Part shown: in pieces, positions 37,608 through 46,259 of the stretch | How the letters are laid out: every line of letters begins with the position of its first letter | Numbering within the stretch: the stretch's first letter is position 1 | Assembly (NCBI RefSeq): GCF_002924445.1 | Contig: NZ_PIGG01000031.1 | Coordinates: 372,001-436,000, forward strand | Direction of reading: 5' to 3' | DNA length: 64,000 nt | DNA from: Minwuia thermotolerans | GTDB lineage: Bacteria; Pseudomonadota; Alphaproteobacteria; Minwuiales; Minwuiaceae | The notes under the pieces: model-generated | Told to the model about the DNA's origin: nothing | Seen by the model: only the letters and a program-made list of their open reading frames with translations | Database searches by the model: none | Position numbers and translations under genes: made by a program

Positions 37608-40600
37608 ATGAACGAAAAGACAGGCGACAGTTTCGCTGTGGTCGCCCTTGGCGGTTCCGCGGGGGCCCTTGCGGCCTATCAGGCGTTTTTCAGGGCGCTC
37701 GACGAGAAGATCGGCGAAGACGGGACGGCGGATATCGCCTTTCTGGTCATCCCCCATCTCTCGCCCGACCACGAAAGCATGATGGCGGAAATCCTGCAGT
37801 CGGCGACGCGGCTGCCGGTGCGGTCGATCACCGGGGAAACGGCGATCCGGGCCGGGCATGTCCATGTCCTGCTGCCCGGACAGACCCTGGACGTGCGCGA
37901 CGGCCGCCTGCTGCCGAAGGACCGGGCCGCCGGCGCGGCGCACCATCCGGTGGACGACATCTTCACCGCCCTGGCGCAGGACGTGGGCGCGCGGACCATC
38001 GCCGCGGTCCTGTCCGGCACCGGCGCCAACGGCTCGGCTGGCCTCGCCGCAGTGCGCGAGCACAACGGACTCGTGCTGGCGCAGACCCCGGAGTCGGCCG
38101 AGTTCCCGGAGATGCCGCAGAACGCGATCCAGACCGGTCTGGTCGACGCGATCCGCGCCCCGGCGGAGATGGCCGGCCTGATCGTCCGCTACGCCGCCAA
38201 CGGCCACGGGGGCCGGGACGATATCGCCCTGCGCGACCACGATGCGGCCGGCGACAATTCCGACGACCTTTCGTCCGACGGCCAACGGCGGCTGGGCGCG
38301 GTCATCAACGCCATCCGGTCGGAAACCGGGCTGGATTTCACGCCCTACAAGAACGGGACCCTGCAACGGCGCATCGAACGACGGCTGCAGTTGAGCGGCG
38401 GCGCGTTCGAGGACTACGTGGCCCGGCTCGACGGCGATCCGGAGGAGGTCCGTGCGCTGGCCAACGACCTGCTGATCTCGGTGACGGGCTTCTTCCGCGA
38501 TCCCCCGGCCTGGGACATGCTGCTGGAACGGGCGATCCGCCCGATCGTTCAGTCCGAACAGGGCGACGTGGTGCGCGCCTGGGTGGCCGGCTGCGCCTCG
38601 GGCGAGGAAGCCTATACGCTGGCGATCCTGCTGCGCGAGGAAATGGAGGCGCAGCGCCGCCATGGCCGGGTCGAAGTCTTCGCCACCGACATCTCCGAGG
38701 CCGCGGTGGCGCGCGCGCGCCAGGGCGTCTACCCGGCCGCCGCCGTACAGGCGTTGAGCGAGAAGCGCCAGCACAGGTATTTCCAACGCGAGGGCGACAC
38801 CGTGCGGGTGCGCCCGGAACTGCGCGAAAGCGTGGTCTTCGCGGCCCAGAACCTGTTGCAGGATCCGCCCTTCGCCAGGATGGACCTGGTGGTCTGCCGC
38901 AACGTGCTGATCTATCTGCGCCCCGAGTTCCAGCGCCGGCTCATCCGCCTGTTCCATTTCTCGCTGCGCCCCGGCGGATACCTCTTCCTGGGCAACGTCG
39001 AATCCATTTCCGGCGAGACCGGCCTGTTCGAGGCGATCGACACGGACTCGCGGCTCTACGCGCGGACCGAACCCGCGCACGCCAGCGCCGTGCCGTTTCC
39101 CGTGGCCGGAGATCAGGGCGGCGGCAGCAGTGCCACGCCCGCCGCCAGAACCCGGCCGGGCGCAGCGCCGCGCGCGACGGAGCTGACGCTGAAGGCGCTC
39201 GCCGACCGCCACGCGCCGCCGTCGGTGCTGATCGATCAGGACTATGAGGTGCTCTACTTCCACGGCGGCGTCGAACGCTATCTCAAGCCGCAGGCGGGCG
39301 AGCCCAGCCGCAACCTGCTGCTGCTGCTGCGCGACGGCATGTCGACGCGGCTGCGCAGCGCCGTCGAGCAGGCCCGGGCAAGCGGCGCCGTCCATGTCGA
39401 GCCGGCCCAGGCCTCGACGCCCGCCGGCACGATGCCGATCCATATCGAAGTGGCGCCGCTGACCGCCCGGGGCGCCGAGAACCGCTGGCTGGTGAGTTTC
39501 GTCGAAAGACCGGAGGCCAGGGCGGCCACCGGCGCGGAAACGGCGCGTTCGGATACCCGCGAACGGGAACTGGAGGAGGAGATCCGGCTGCTGCAGCGGG
39601 AACTGGACGCCTGCTCCGCCGAGGCGGGCCGGGCCCAGGAGGACCTGAAGTCCTACAACGAAGAAATCATGTCGATGAACGAGGAGCTTCGGGCCACCAA
39701 CGAGGAGCTCGAAACCTCCAAGGAGGAACTGCAGTCGCTCAACGAGGAGCTCAACGCGGTCAACAACCAGCTTCGCTCCAAGGTCGAGGCCCTGCGGGAA
39801 CGCACCAGCGATCTCGACAACCTGTTGAACAGCACCGACGTGCAGACGCTGTTTCTCGATACCGGACTCGCTGTCCGCTGGTTCTCCCCCGGCATGGAAG
39901 CGCTGTTCGTCGTCCGGTCCTCGGATCAGGGCCGGGTGATAACCGAGCTGGTCCAGCATTTCGACGACCCCGGATTCGAAGCGGATTGCCGCGCGGTGCT
40001 GCGGGACCTGACCCGGCGGGAAAGGGAAATCCCGGGGCCTGACGGACGCTGGTACCAGCGCCGCATCTCGCCCTACCGCACCGGCGACGACCGCATCGAC
40101 GGCGTCGTCGCCAGCTTCAGCGACATCACCGAGGTCCAGGCCGCGCGGCAGTACGCGGAGAGCATCGTCGAGACGATGCCGGGGCCCCTGCTGGTGCTGG
40201 ATTCGGACCTGCGGGTGCAATCCGCCAACGCCGCGTTCTACGAAACCTTCCAGGTGGCGCCGGAGCAGACAGCCGGGCGGCTGATCTACGATCTGGGCAA
40301 CGGCCAGTGGAACATCCCCGAACTGCGGCAGTTGCTGAGCGAAACCCTGTCGCGCGAAAGCCGTTTCGAGAACCACCTGGTCGAGCACCGGTTCGAATCC
40401 ATCGGACAGCGCATCATGCTGCTGAACGGCCGGCGGCTGGACAGCGTGGATCTGATCCTTCTCGGCGTGGTCGACGTCACCGAGCAGCAGCGCGCCGAGA
40501 CCCATCAGCGCCTGCTGATGGAGGAGCTCGACCACCGGCTCCGCAACTGGATGGGGGTGGTCCAGGGTCTGGCGCTGCAGACCAAGGCGCGCAGCGACAC

Positions 40601-41075
40601 GCTGCAGGATTTCTGGGAAGAGTTCGAGGGTCGGCTGGCCGCCCTGGCGCGGGGCCACGAACTGCTGCTGGACCGCAGCACGACCCCCGCCGGCATGATG
40701 GACGTTGTCCGTCAGGCCGCCGCCGAGACCGATGCGGCGCGCCTGCATCCGAAGGGACCGAATGTCGATATCGCGCCGAAGAAGGCGGTATCGCTGATGA
40801 TGGTGCTGCACGAATTCATCGCCTCCGCCGCCCGGGACGGCGCCCTGCACGAGGACGGCCACGGGCACGTCGAACTGCACTGGATCCTGGAGGACGACGA
40901 CGTCATCCGCGTGACCTGGCAGGAGGTCGGCGGCCCCACCAGCGCCCTGGAGCGCAGCCGCGCCTTCGACGACGGGCTGATCGCGCAACTGGTTGAATAC
41001 GACCTGGGCGGCTCCCTACATGTAGGACGCGGGTCCGACGGGCTGCTGTGCGAATTCACGCTGCAGCGCGCGTGA
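37608..41075 (+). CDS. CheB-CheR-PAS-HWE histidine kinase fusion
   Basis: Large cytoplasmic signalling protein (1155 aa). In order: CheB methylesterase domain (about 8-195), CheR methyltransferase (about 225-485, with GCASGEEAYT and CRNVLIYL), a linker PAS-like segment (about 525-635), a coiled coil (about 650-735), two PAS domains (about 737-845 and 849-960), then an HWE/HisKA_2 kinase. CheB Ser17 and His50 are present, but the Asp of GTGxDG is Asn141. The kinase His976 (ELDHRLRN) is present, yet the N-box reads HEFIASAARDGAL with Ser1073 for the Mg-binding Asn, and the GFG box is degenerate. Methyltransfer may work; esterase and kinase activity are doubtful. A receiver gene follows 17 bp downstream. 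Confidence 0.9.
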   Translation: MNEKTGDSFAVVALGGSAGALAAYQAFFRALDEKIGEDGTADIAFLVIPHLSPDHESMMAEILQSATRLPVRSITGETAIRAGHVHVLLPGQTLDVRDGRLLPKDRAAGAAHHPVDDIFTALAQDVGARTIAAVLSGTGANGSAGLAAVREHNGLVLAQTPESAEFPEMPQNAIQTGLVDAIRAPAEMAGLIVRYAANGHGGRDDIALRDHDAAGDNSDDLSSDGQRRLGAVINAIRSETGLDFTPYKNGTLQRRIERRLQLSGGAFEDYVARLDGDPEEVRALANDLLISVTGFFRDPPAWDMLLERAIRPIVQSEQGDVVRAWVAGCASGEEAYTLAILLREEMEAQRRHGRVEVFATDISEAAVARARQGVYPAAAVQALSEKRQHRYFQREGDTVRVRPELRESVVFAAQNLLQDPPFARMDLVVCRNVLIYLRPEFQRRLIRLFHFSLRPGGYLFLGNVESISGETGLFEAIDTDSRLYARTEPAHASAVPFPVAGDQGGGSSATPAARTRPGAAPRATELTLKALADRHAPPSVLIDQDYEVLYFHGGVERYLKPQAGEPSRNLLLLLRDGMSTRLRSAVEQARASGAVHVEPAQASTPAGTMPIHIEVAPLTARGAENRWLVSFVERPEARAATGAETARSDTRERELEEEIRLLQRELDACSAEAGRAQEDLKSYNEEIMSMNEELRATNEELETSKEELQSLNEELNAVNNQLRSKVEALRERTSDLDNLLNSTDVQTLFLDTGLAVRWFSPGMEALFVVRSSDQGRVITELVQHFDDPGFEADCRAVLRDLTRREREIPGPDGRWYQRRISPYRTGDDRIDGVVASFSDITEVQAARQYAESIVETMPGPLLVLDSDLRVQSANAAFYETFQVAPEQTAGRLIYDLGNGQWNIPELRQLLSETLSRESRFENHLVEHRFESIGQRIMLLNGRRLDSVDLILLGVVDVTEQQRAETHQRLLMEELDHRLRNWMGVVQGLALQTKARSDTLQDFWEEFEGRLAALARGHELLLDRSTTPAGMMDVVRQAAAETDAARLHPKGPNVDIAPKKAVSLMMVLHEFIASAARDGALHEDGHGHVELHWILEDDDVIRVTWQEVGGPTSALERSRAFDDGLIAQLVEYDLGGSLHVGRGSDGLLCEFTLQRA

Positions 41076-41092
41076 CCGCAGGAAGGCCCCGG

Positions 41093-41497
41093 ATGGCGGA
41101 CGAAGGCAAGCGGGACACCGAAGCGATGCTGAACGGATGGCGGGTGCTGGTGGTCGAGGACGAGGCCCTGATCGCGCTCGACCTGCGCAACATGCTGGAG
41201 GGTTTCGGCTGCACGGTCGTCGGCCCCGTGGCCACCGTCGAGAACGCCGTCGAGGCGACCGAGCGGGACCGTCCGGAGGCCGCCCTGCTGGACGAGGTTC
41301 TGGGAGAGGCCAGCGTGGCGCCCGTGGCGGAGGAGCTCCGCCGCCGCGGCATCCCCTACGCGGTGGTCAGCGGCTACAGCGCCAGTCCCGCCGGCGACCC
41401 CGCCCTGCGCGAGGCGCCCCGCCTGTCCAAGCCGGTCGCGGTCAGCGACCTGTGGAATCTGCTGGCCGGCCTGCGCCGCGGCGCCACCGCGGCCTGA
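41093..41497 (+). CDS. Single-domain response regulator
   Basis: Receiver-only protein (134 aa) without an output domain, of the kind paired with HWE kinases. The acidic pocket is in VVEDEALIALDL, the phospho-accepting Asp in AALLDEVLG, the switch Ser in VVSGYS and the conserved Lys in LSKPV, so all key residues are intact. ATG at 41093-41095 with GGAAGG upstream. It follows the CheB-CheR-kinase fusion by 17 bp and should be its partner. Confidence 0.9.
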   Translation: MADEGKRDTEAMLNGWRVLVVEDEALIALDLRNMLEGFGCTVVGPVATVENAVEATERDRPEAALLDEVLGEASVAPVAEELRRRGIPYAVVSGYSASPAGDPALREAPRLSKPVAVSDLWNLLAGLRRGATAA

Positions 41498-41533
41498 CCA
41501 CGGCCCAGAACCTGCCGGAATCATCGGGAGAAT

Positions 41534-41609
<76 letters not shown>

Positions 41610-41615
41610 ACACTC

Positions 41616-42455
41616 TCAGACGGCGCCCGTGGCCCCGTTCAGCGGAGACGGGTTTCTAGCGGATCGCCGGCGCACTGGCAATAGCCAAGACGGCACCGGT
41701 TTCGCGGCCGACCGGGCGCCCCGGCCGAGGTCGAAATCCGCCGCCAGCGGCGCGTGATCGGAGAGCCCGGCCGCGCAGAAATCGGCGAACGGCCCGATGC
41801 CGAAACGGCGCAGCCGCGGCTGCCAGCGGGCGCTGAAGAACAGATAGTCGATGTGATAGACCGGTCCGTCCTCGCGCCGGTCGCGCCAGTAGTGCGTCGG
41901 CTCGCTCTCGGCGCCGAAGGGCTCGCCGCGGGCGAGATGGTAAGCGCTGACCAGGCCCAGGCGGCGGCAGCGCGCGACGTTCTCGGCGAAGTTGATGGCG
42001 TGGCCCGGCCGGTCCCAGCGTTCGTGGTTGTTGAAGTCGCCGGCCGCGATCAGCGGCCCCTGCCCCGCCAGCCAGCCATAGCGGTCCAGCGCGCGGTTGA
42101 AGGGGCCCGGCTCGGCCCGGCGCCGGAAACCCCCGGACGCGTTCTGGGCCCAGACGGCAAGCACGGTGAAGCGGAGCCCGGCGCCCCGGACCTCCACCGG
42201 CATGACGTGCGGCAAAGCCGGATCGTGCACGGGCAGACGGCGTACGCGGAACGGCGGCCGGGCGATCACGGCCAGGCCCTTGACCTCGTTCGGCCCCGTC
42301 CAGGCAATGCGGCGGGGCGGCAGGTCCATGCCGGCGGCGCGCAGGCGTTCGGGACGGGCGCATTCGCTGATGACGGCGATATCGGGCGCCAGTGCGTCCA
42401 GCGCCGGCCATTTCCGATCGAGCGCCATGGCGCAGTTCCAGGCCACGACCCTCAT
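41616..42455 (-). CDS. Endonuclease/exonuclease/phosphatase family protein
   Basis: Metal-dependent phosphodiesterase fold related to DNase I and exonuclease III (279 aa). Motifs: the opening RVVAWNCAMAL, metal-binding Glu in VISECARP, the catalytic IAAGDFNNHERWD, HIDYLFFS and the terminal GLSDHAPLAADF. The substrate (nucleic acid, phosphoinositide or other) is not evident. Start at the ATG 42453-42455 that begins the fold. The last 30 residues are basic and look poorly conserved; they overlap the tRNA-Lys promoter. Confidence 0.88.
   Translation of the reverse strand: MRVVAWNCAMALDRKWPALDALAPDIAVISECARPERLRAAGMDLPPRRIAWTGPNEVKGLAVIARPPFRVRRLPVHDPALPHVMPVEVRGAGLRFTVLAVWAQNASGGFRRRAEPGPFNRALDRYGWLAGQGPLIAAGDFNNHERWDRPGHAINFAENVARCRRLGLVSAYHLARGEPFGAESEPTHYWRDRREDGPVYHIDYLFFSARWQPRLRRFGIGPFADFCAAGLSDHAPLAADFDLGRGARSAAKPVPSWLLPVRRRSARNPSPLNGATGAV
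41653..41681 (-). promoter_or_regulatory. Candidate promoter of tRNA-Lys inside the upstream gene
   Basis: On the minus strand TTGCCA (41676-41681), a 17-bp spacer and TAGAAA (41653-41658) lie within the 3' end of the phosphodiesterase-like gene, about 43 bp before the tRNA. The tRNA therefore need not depend on read-through. Confidence 0.4.
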
Positions 42456-42533
42456 GACGCCGCACGCCCGGACGGCGCCGGTCTTCCGCCAGCTTTCATT
42501 GGCCTGAAATGACCTGTGCACCGGGAGAGCATC

Positions 42534-42725
42534 ATGAGCGAACGCGGCGACCTGATCTGGAACCAACCGGCGGCCGCCGGCATGACGGCCATGACGCGAT
42601 TCTACACCCGCGTCACCGGCCGGACGGTAGAGGAAATGCCCCGGGCCGTCGCCCACCGCCGAAATCCACGGCCCACCCTCCCGCCGATAGCGGTTGCGCC
42701 GCCGCCCGCGGTCGCGCCACCCTGA
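42534..42725 (+). CDS. Small hypothetical protein (63 aa)
   Basis: Begins MSERGDLIWNQPAAAGMTAM after a GGGAGA ribosome-binding site and ends in a proline-rich tail. I recognise no family and see no membrane segment. It lies 16 bp before the exporter gene on the same strand, so it could be its co-transcribed leader gene. The proline- and arginine-rich second half could also arise from GC-rich non-coding sequence, so confidence is low. Confidence 0.4.
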   Translation: MSERGDLIWNQPAAAGMTAMTRFYTRVTGRTVEEMPRAVAHRRNPRPTLPPIAVAPPPAVAPP

Positions 42726-42741
42726 CGGCCGGGGAGGAATC

Positions 42742-43695
42742 GTGGAAGCGGACAGGACTCAGATCGCCGGTCTCCTGCTGGCGCTGCTGGCAGGCGTGTT
42801 CCTGGGCAGCGCCGTGGCCGTGGCGCGCTTCGCCTATGACGGCGGCGCAAGCGGCATCGTGGTGGCGGCCACGCGCACCTCGATGATGATCACGGCCATC
42901 GCCATCGGCCTGCTGGTGACCCGGCGCACCTTCCGCCTGCCGCCCGGCCTGTTCCCTCTGGCGCTGCTGAACGGCGTCCTGATGACCGCCATGACCTACG
43001 GCAATATCGGGGCGGTCGAGTTCATCTCCGTCGGTCTGGCGGCGTTGCTGTTCTTCACCTTCCCCATCCTCATCGCGGTGATCGTCACCGTCCTCCGCAT
43101 CGAACCGTCGAGCCCGCTCAAGCTGTTCTGCATCGTCCTGGCCTTCGTCGGCCTGGCGATGATGCTGGGCGCCTCGGCCGGCGACGCGGACTGGCGGGGC
43201 GTCGCCTTCTCGCTGGTGGCGGCCGTGGCGACCGCCATCAACGCCGTCCTCGTCGCGCGGCATTTCGGACGGGTCAACGTCTTCGTCATGACATTCCATT
43301 TCGGCTGGGTGTCGCTGGTCGTGATGGCCCTGATCGGACTGACCCTCGCGGAGGTCCGCCTGCCCGAAACGCCGGGCGGCTGGGGCGGACTGTTCGGCGT
43401 CGCCCTGCTGCAGGGCTCGGCCATGCCGATGTATCTCTACGCCATCAGCCGGATCGGCGCGCTCAAGGCGGGCATGTTCACCAATATCCAGCCGGTGACC
43501 TCCATCGTCGAGGCGTGGGCGCTGTTCGGCGAGTTGCTGGGCCTGTTGCAGGCGCTGGGCGGCCTGCTGGTGCTGGGTTCCATCGCCCTGATGCAGTGGG
43601 CGGATCTGCGCAGGCGGCGGCGATTGACTGCCGTGCCGAAGGCGGATCAAATGCCGCCCGTCGCAAGCCTGACCGATGGGGAGGAAACACGGTGA
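42742..43695 (+). CDS. EamA-type (DMT superfamily) transporter
   Basis: Ten-helix inner-membrane permease or exporter (317 aa) with two EamA repeats; the first starts LLLALLAGVFLGSAVAVARFAYDGG, split here only by its turn, and the second follows GVAFSLVAAVATAINAVLVAR. GMFTNIQPVTSIVEAWALFGE is the typical late motif. The start is a GTG at 42742-42744 with GGGGAGG upstream. It overlaps the GST gene by 4 bp and leads the exporter-GST-SDR-cupin operon. Confidence 0.88.
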   Translation: MEADRTQIAGLLLALLAGVFLGSAVAVARFAYDGGASGIVVAATRTSMMITAIAIGLLVTRRTFRLPPGLFPLALLNGVLMTAMTYGNIGAVEFISVGLAALLFFTFPILIAVIVTVLRIEPSSPLKLFCIVLAFVGLAMMLGASAGDADWRGVAFSLVAAVATAINAVLVARHFGRVNVFVMTFHFGWVSLVVMALIGLTLAEVRLPETPGGWGGLFGVALLQGSAMPMYLYAISRIGALKAGMFTNIQPVTSIVEAWALFGELLGLLQALGGLLVLGSIALMQWADLRRRRRLTAVPKADQMPPVASLTDGEETR

Positions 43696-44291
43696 GCAAG
43701 CTGAAGATCCACGGACCGAACCAGTCCCGCGCCCTGCGCACGGTCTGGATGGCCAACGAGCTGGGCCTCGATTACGAGCAGGACACGATGGATTTCCGCT
43801 CCGGCGTCACGCGCAAGCCGGAATATCTCTCGATCAACCGCGCCGGCCATGTCCCGGCGATCGAGGACGGCGACTTCGCCCTGGGCGAGAGCTGCGCCAT
43901 CAACATCTATCTGGCCAAGAAGCACGGCAAGCTGATCCCGAAGGATCTGCAGGGCGAGGCCCGGGTTCTGGAATGGAGCTTCTGGGTCATGACCGACGTC
44001 GAGAAGCCGATCCTGAACTATCTGTTCCACGCCGCGATGCTGCCCGAGGACCAGCGCGACCCGAAGGTGGTCGAGCAGTCGAAGAAGGACCTCGAATGGC
44101 CGCTGACCGTGCTCAACAACCACCTGGCGGATCACGACTACCTGGTGGGCAATGAGTTCACCGTGGCGGATCTGAACGTCGCCGGCGTGCTGCTCTGGGC
44201 GAAGCTGTCCAAGTTCGACATGTCGGCATATCCGAACATTCCGGACTGGCTGAACCGCTGCACCAAGCGCCCGGCCATGCCGGGACGCTGA
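43692..44291 (+). CDS. Glutathione S-transferase family protein
   Basis: Cytosolic GST fold (199 aa). The N-terminal thioredoxin-like half has the probable catalytic Ser in HGPNQSRALR, the cis-Pro in GHVPAIEDGD and the glutathione-binding GESCAI. The C-terminal helical half has the N-capping motif FTVADLNVAGV. GTG start, overlapping the exporter stop codon. Together with the next two genes it may form a small detoxification or catabolic unit; no substrate is implied by sequence. Confidence 0.9.
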   Translation: MSKLKIHGPNQSRALRTVWMANELGLDYEQDTMDFRSGVTRKPEYLSINRAGHVPAIEDGDFALGESCAINIYLAKKHGKLIPKDLQGEARVLEWSFWVMTDVEKPILNYLFHAAMLPEDQRDPKVVEQSKKDLEWPLTVLNNHLADHDYLVGNEFTVADLNVAGVLLWAKLSKFDMSAYPNIPDWLNRCTKRPAMPGR

Positions 44292-44295
44292 CGCG

Positions 44296-45072
44296 ATGCG
44301 GCACCTCTTCGACCTGAGCGGCAAGACCGCGGTCGTCACCGGCGGCTCCAGGGGCATCGGCAAGGCGATCTGCCAGGCCCTGGCCGCCCACGGGGCCAAA
44401 GTCGTCGTCGCCAGCCGCAAGCTGGACGCCTGCCAGGCCGTGGTCGACGAGATCACGGCCGATGGCGGCGAGGCGACGGCCATCGCCTGCAACATCACCC
44501 ACCGCGAAGACCTGGGCAAGCTGGTCGAGCAGTCGAAGGCCGCCTACGGGCAGATCGACATCATGATCTGCAATGCCGCGGTGAACCCCTTCATGGGCTC
44601 CAACCTCGACATTCCCGACGACGCCTTCGACAAGATCATGACCTGCAACGTGCAGTCGAACCTCTGGCTGGCGCAGATGGTCGTGCCGGAGATGCAGGCC
44701 CGCAAGGACGGCGCCTTCATCGTCGTCTCCTCCATCGGCGGCCTGAAGGGCAGCGCGGCGCTGGGCGCCTACGCGATCTCGAAGGCCGCCGACATGCAGC
44801 TGGTGCGCAACCTCGCGTCCGAGTTCAGCAAGGACAACATCCGCTTCAACTGCATCGCGCCGGGGCTGGTGAAGACCGACTTCGCGAAGGCGCTGTGGTC
44901 GGACGAGGACCGGGCCTCGCGGCGGATCAAGGGCACGCCGCTCAACCGTCTCGGCGAGCCCGAGGACATCGCCGGCATCGCGGTCTACCTCGCCGCGCCC
45001 GCCGGATCCTGGACCACGGGCCAGACCTTCGTCATCGACGGCGGCGTCATGGCCAACGCCACCGCCGGCTAG
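44296..45072 (+). CDS. Short-chain dehydrogenase/reductase
   Basis: Classical SDR with Rossmann fold (258 aa): cofactor motif TGGSRGIGKAI, the structural ICNAAVNP (NNAG equivalent), and a catalytic Ser-Tyr-Lys set (VVSSIGG, then Tyr and Lys in AYAISKAADM). The C-terminus reads PAGSWTTGQTFVIDGGVMANA. The Arg after the first strand (ASRKLD) favours NADP. It follows the GST gene by 4 bp. Confidence 0.93.
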   Translation: MRHLFDLSGKTAVVTGGSRGIGKAICQALAAHGAKVVVASRKLDACQAVVDEITADGGEATAIACNITHREDLGKLVEQSKAAYGQIDIMICNAAVNPFMGSNLDIPDDAFDKIMTCNVQSNLWLAQMVVPEMQARKDGAFIVVSSIGGLKGSAALGAYAISKAADMQLVRNLASEFSKDNIRFNCIAPGLVKTDFAKALWSDEDRASRRIKGTPLNRLGEPEDIAGIAVYLAAPAGSWTTGQTFVIDGGVMANATAG

Positions 45073-45081
45073 GAACGAGCC

Positions 45082-45402
45082 ATGAAGATCCGAGCCACGA
45101 TCGAGGAAGCGAAGGTCGCGCCCATTCCGGCGGGGCGCGCGTCACCGCTGCTCATGGAGCACGGCTCCATGACGCTCCGCTACTACGCGCCGAAGGGCCG
45201 CGACCCGCAGACGCCGCACGACCAGGACGAGATCTACATCGTCGCCAGCGGCTCGGGCACGTTCTTCATGAATGGCGAGCGCGTGCCGTTCGGACCCGGC
45301 GACGCCCTTTTCGCCCCCGCCGGCGCCGAGCATCGCTTCGAGGATTTCTCGGACGACTTCGCCACCTGGGTGATCTTCTACGGGCCCGACGGCGGAGAGT
45401 AG
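45082..45402 (+). CDS. Cupin-domain protein
   Basis: Small single-domain beta-barrel (106 aa). The metal-binding cupin motifs are HDQDEIYIVASGSG and APAGAEHRFEDFSDDF. Many such proteins are isomerases, dioxygenases or sensors, and function cannot be assigned. Last gene of the exporter-GST-SDR-cupin run (9-bp gap). Confidence 0.88.
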   Translation: MKIRATIEEAKVAPIPAGRASPLLMEHGSMTLRYYAPKGRDPQTPHDQDEIYIVASGSGTFFMNGERVPFGPGDALFAPAGAEHRFEDFSDDFATWVIFYGPDGGE

Positions 45403-45415
45403 TACCGGCGGCGGC

Positions 45416-46237
45416 TCAGCTTCCGATCCGCATCAGATCCCGGGCAAGGAGAATCTCGCCGTCGAAGACCTCGGCGGCGATGGTCTTCCAGTCGGCTTCC
45501 TGCTCCGGCGACGGTGGCGGCACGAGATGGTTCAGCACCAGTGTCTTCACACCGCAGCGCCGGGCAGTTTCGCCGGCCTGGCGGACATCGGAGTGATAAT
45601 CCAGAACATCACGCATCCGCTGCATCCGCGCACGTTCGACCACGTCGCGGCGGATCGCGGTCTGGACGTAGATGTCCGCGTCCTGGCAGATCTCGTCCAG
45701 TCCAGCGCACGGCACCGTGTCGCCGGCGATGGCGACGACGAGGCCCTCCGCCTCGATGCGGTAGCCCAGGGTGGGATGGACCGGGCTGTGATCGGTGGGC
45801 GCGCAGGTGATGCGGACTCCATCGGTGTCGAGCGCGAGCCCCGCTTCAAGCTCGTGAACATCGAGCCGTGGCGGATCGGTCAGGTCGTCGTGATGGGCGA
45901 TGCGGTAGCCGATATCCGTCTCCAGCGCCGCCAGCGTCGCGCGGGCGAAAGCGGCCAATCCGGCCGGACCGTACACGGCGAGCGGGTTCGGGGAGGGGCT
46001 CATGATCCAGCGCGTCGTGATCACGTCGTTGAAGTCGGTCGTATGATCGCTGTGCATGTGGGTAATGAACAGCCCGGCAAGCGCCGCCGCGCCCACGTCG
46101 ACGGCCGCGGTCCGCATCAACACGCCGCGGCCGCAATCGAACAGGAAATTCCTGTCGCAGGCACGCACCAGCGTCGCCGGGCCGGCGCGATCCGGATGCG
46201 GCATCGGCGAGCCGCTGCCGAGAATTGTCACGTCCAT
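45416..46237 (-). CDS. MBL-fold metallo-hydrolase (RNase Z/arylsulfatase-like)
   Basis: Di-zinc hydrolase (273 aa) beginning with the family-typical VTILGSGSPMPHPDRAGP. Zinc ligands are His-X-His-X-Asp-His in THMHSDH, Asp in AIAGDT and a late His in LVLNHLVPP. It resembles the RNase Z-like group that includes arylsulfatases and lactonases more than true tRNA 3'-processing enzymes. Convergent with the cupin gene. Confidence 0.88.
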   Translation of the reverse strand: MDVTILGSGSPMPHPDRAGPATLVRACDRNFLFDCGRGVLMRTAAVDVGAAALAGLFITHMHSDHTTDFNDVITTRWIMSPSPNPLAVYGPAGLAAFARATLAALETDIGYRIAHHDDLTDPPRLDVHELEAGLALDTDGVRITCAPTDHSPVHPTLGYRIEAEGLVVAIAGDTVPCAGLDEICQDADIYVQTAIRRDVVERARMQRMRDVLDYHSDVRQAGETARRCGVKTLVLNHLVPPPSPEQEADWKTIAAEVFDGEILLARDLMRIGS

Positions 46238-46259
46238 GCTATCCCCTCTCCCGGTGTGC

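Noticed and set aside
37560-40988. Minus-strand open frame of over 1100 codons antisense to the sensor kinase
   Set aside because: The composition is a shadow of the kinase codons and has no recognisable motif; the plus-strand protein has clear domains.
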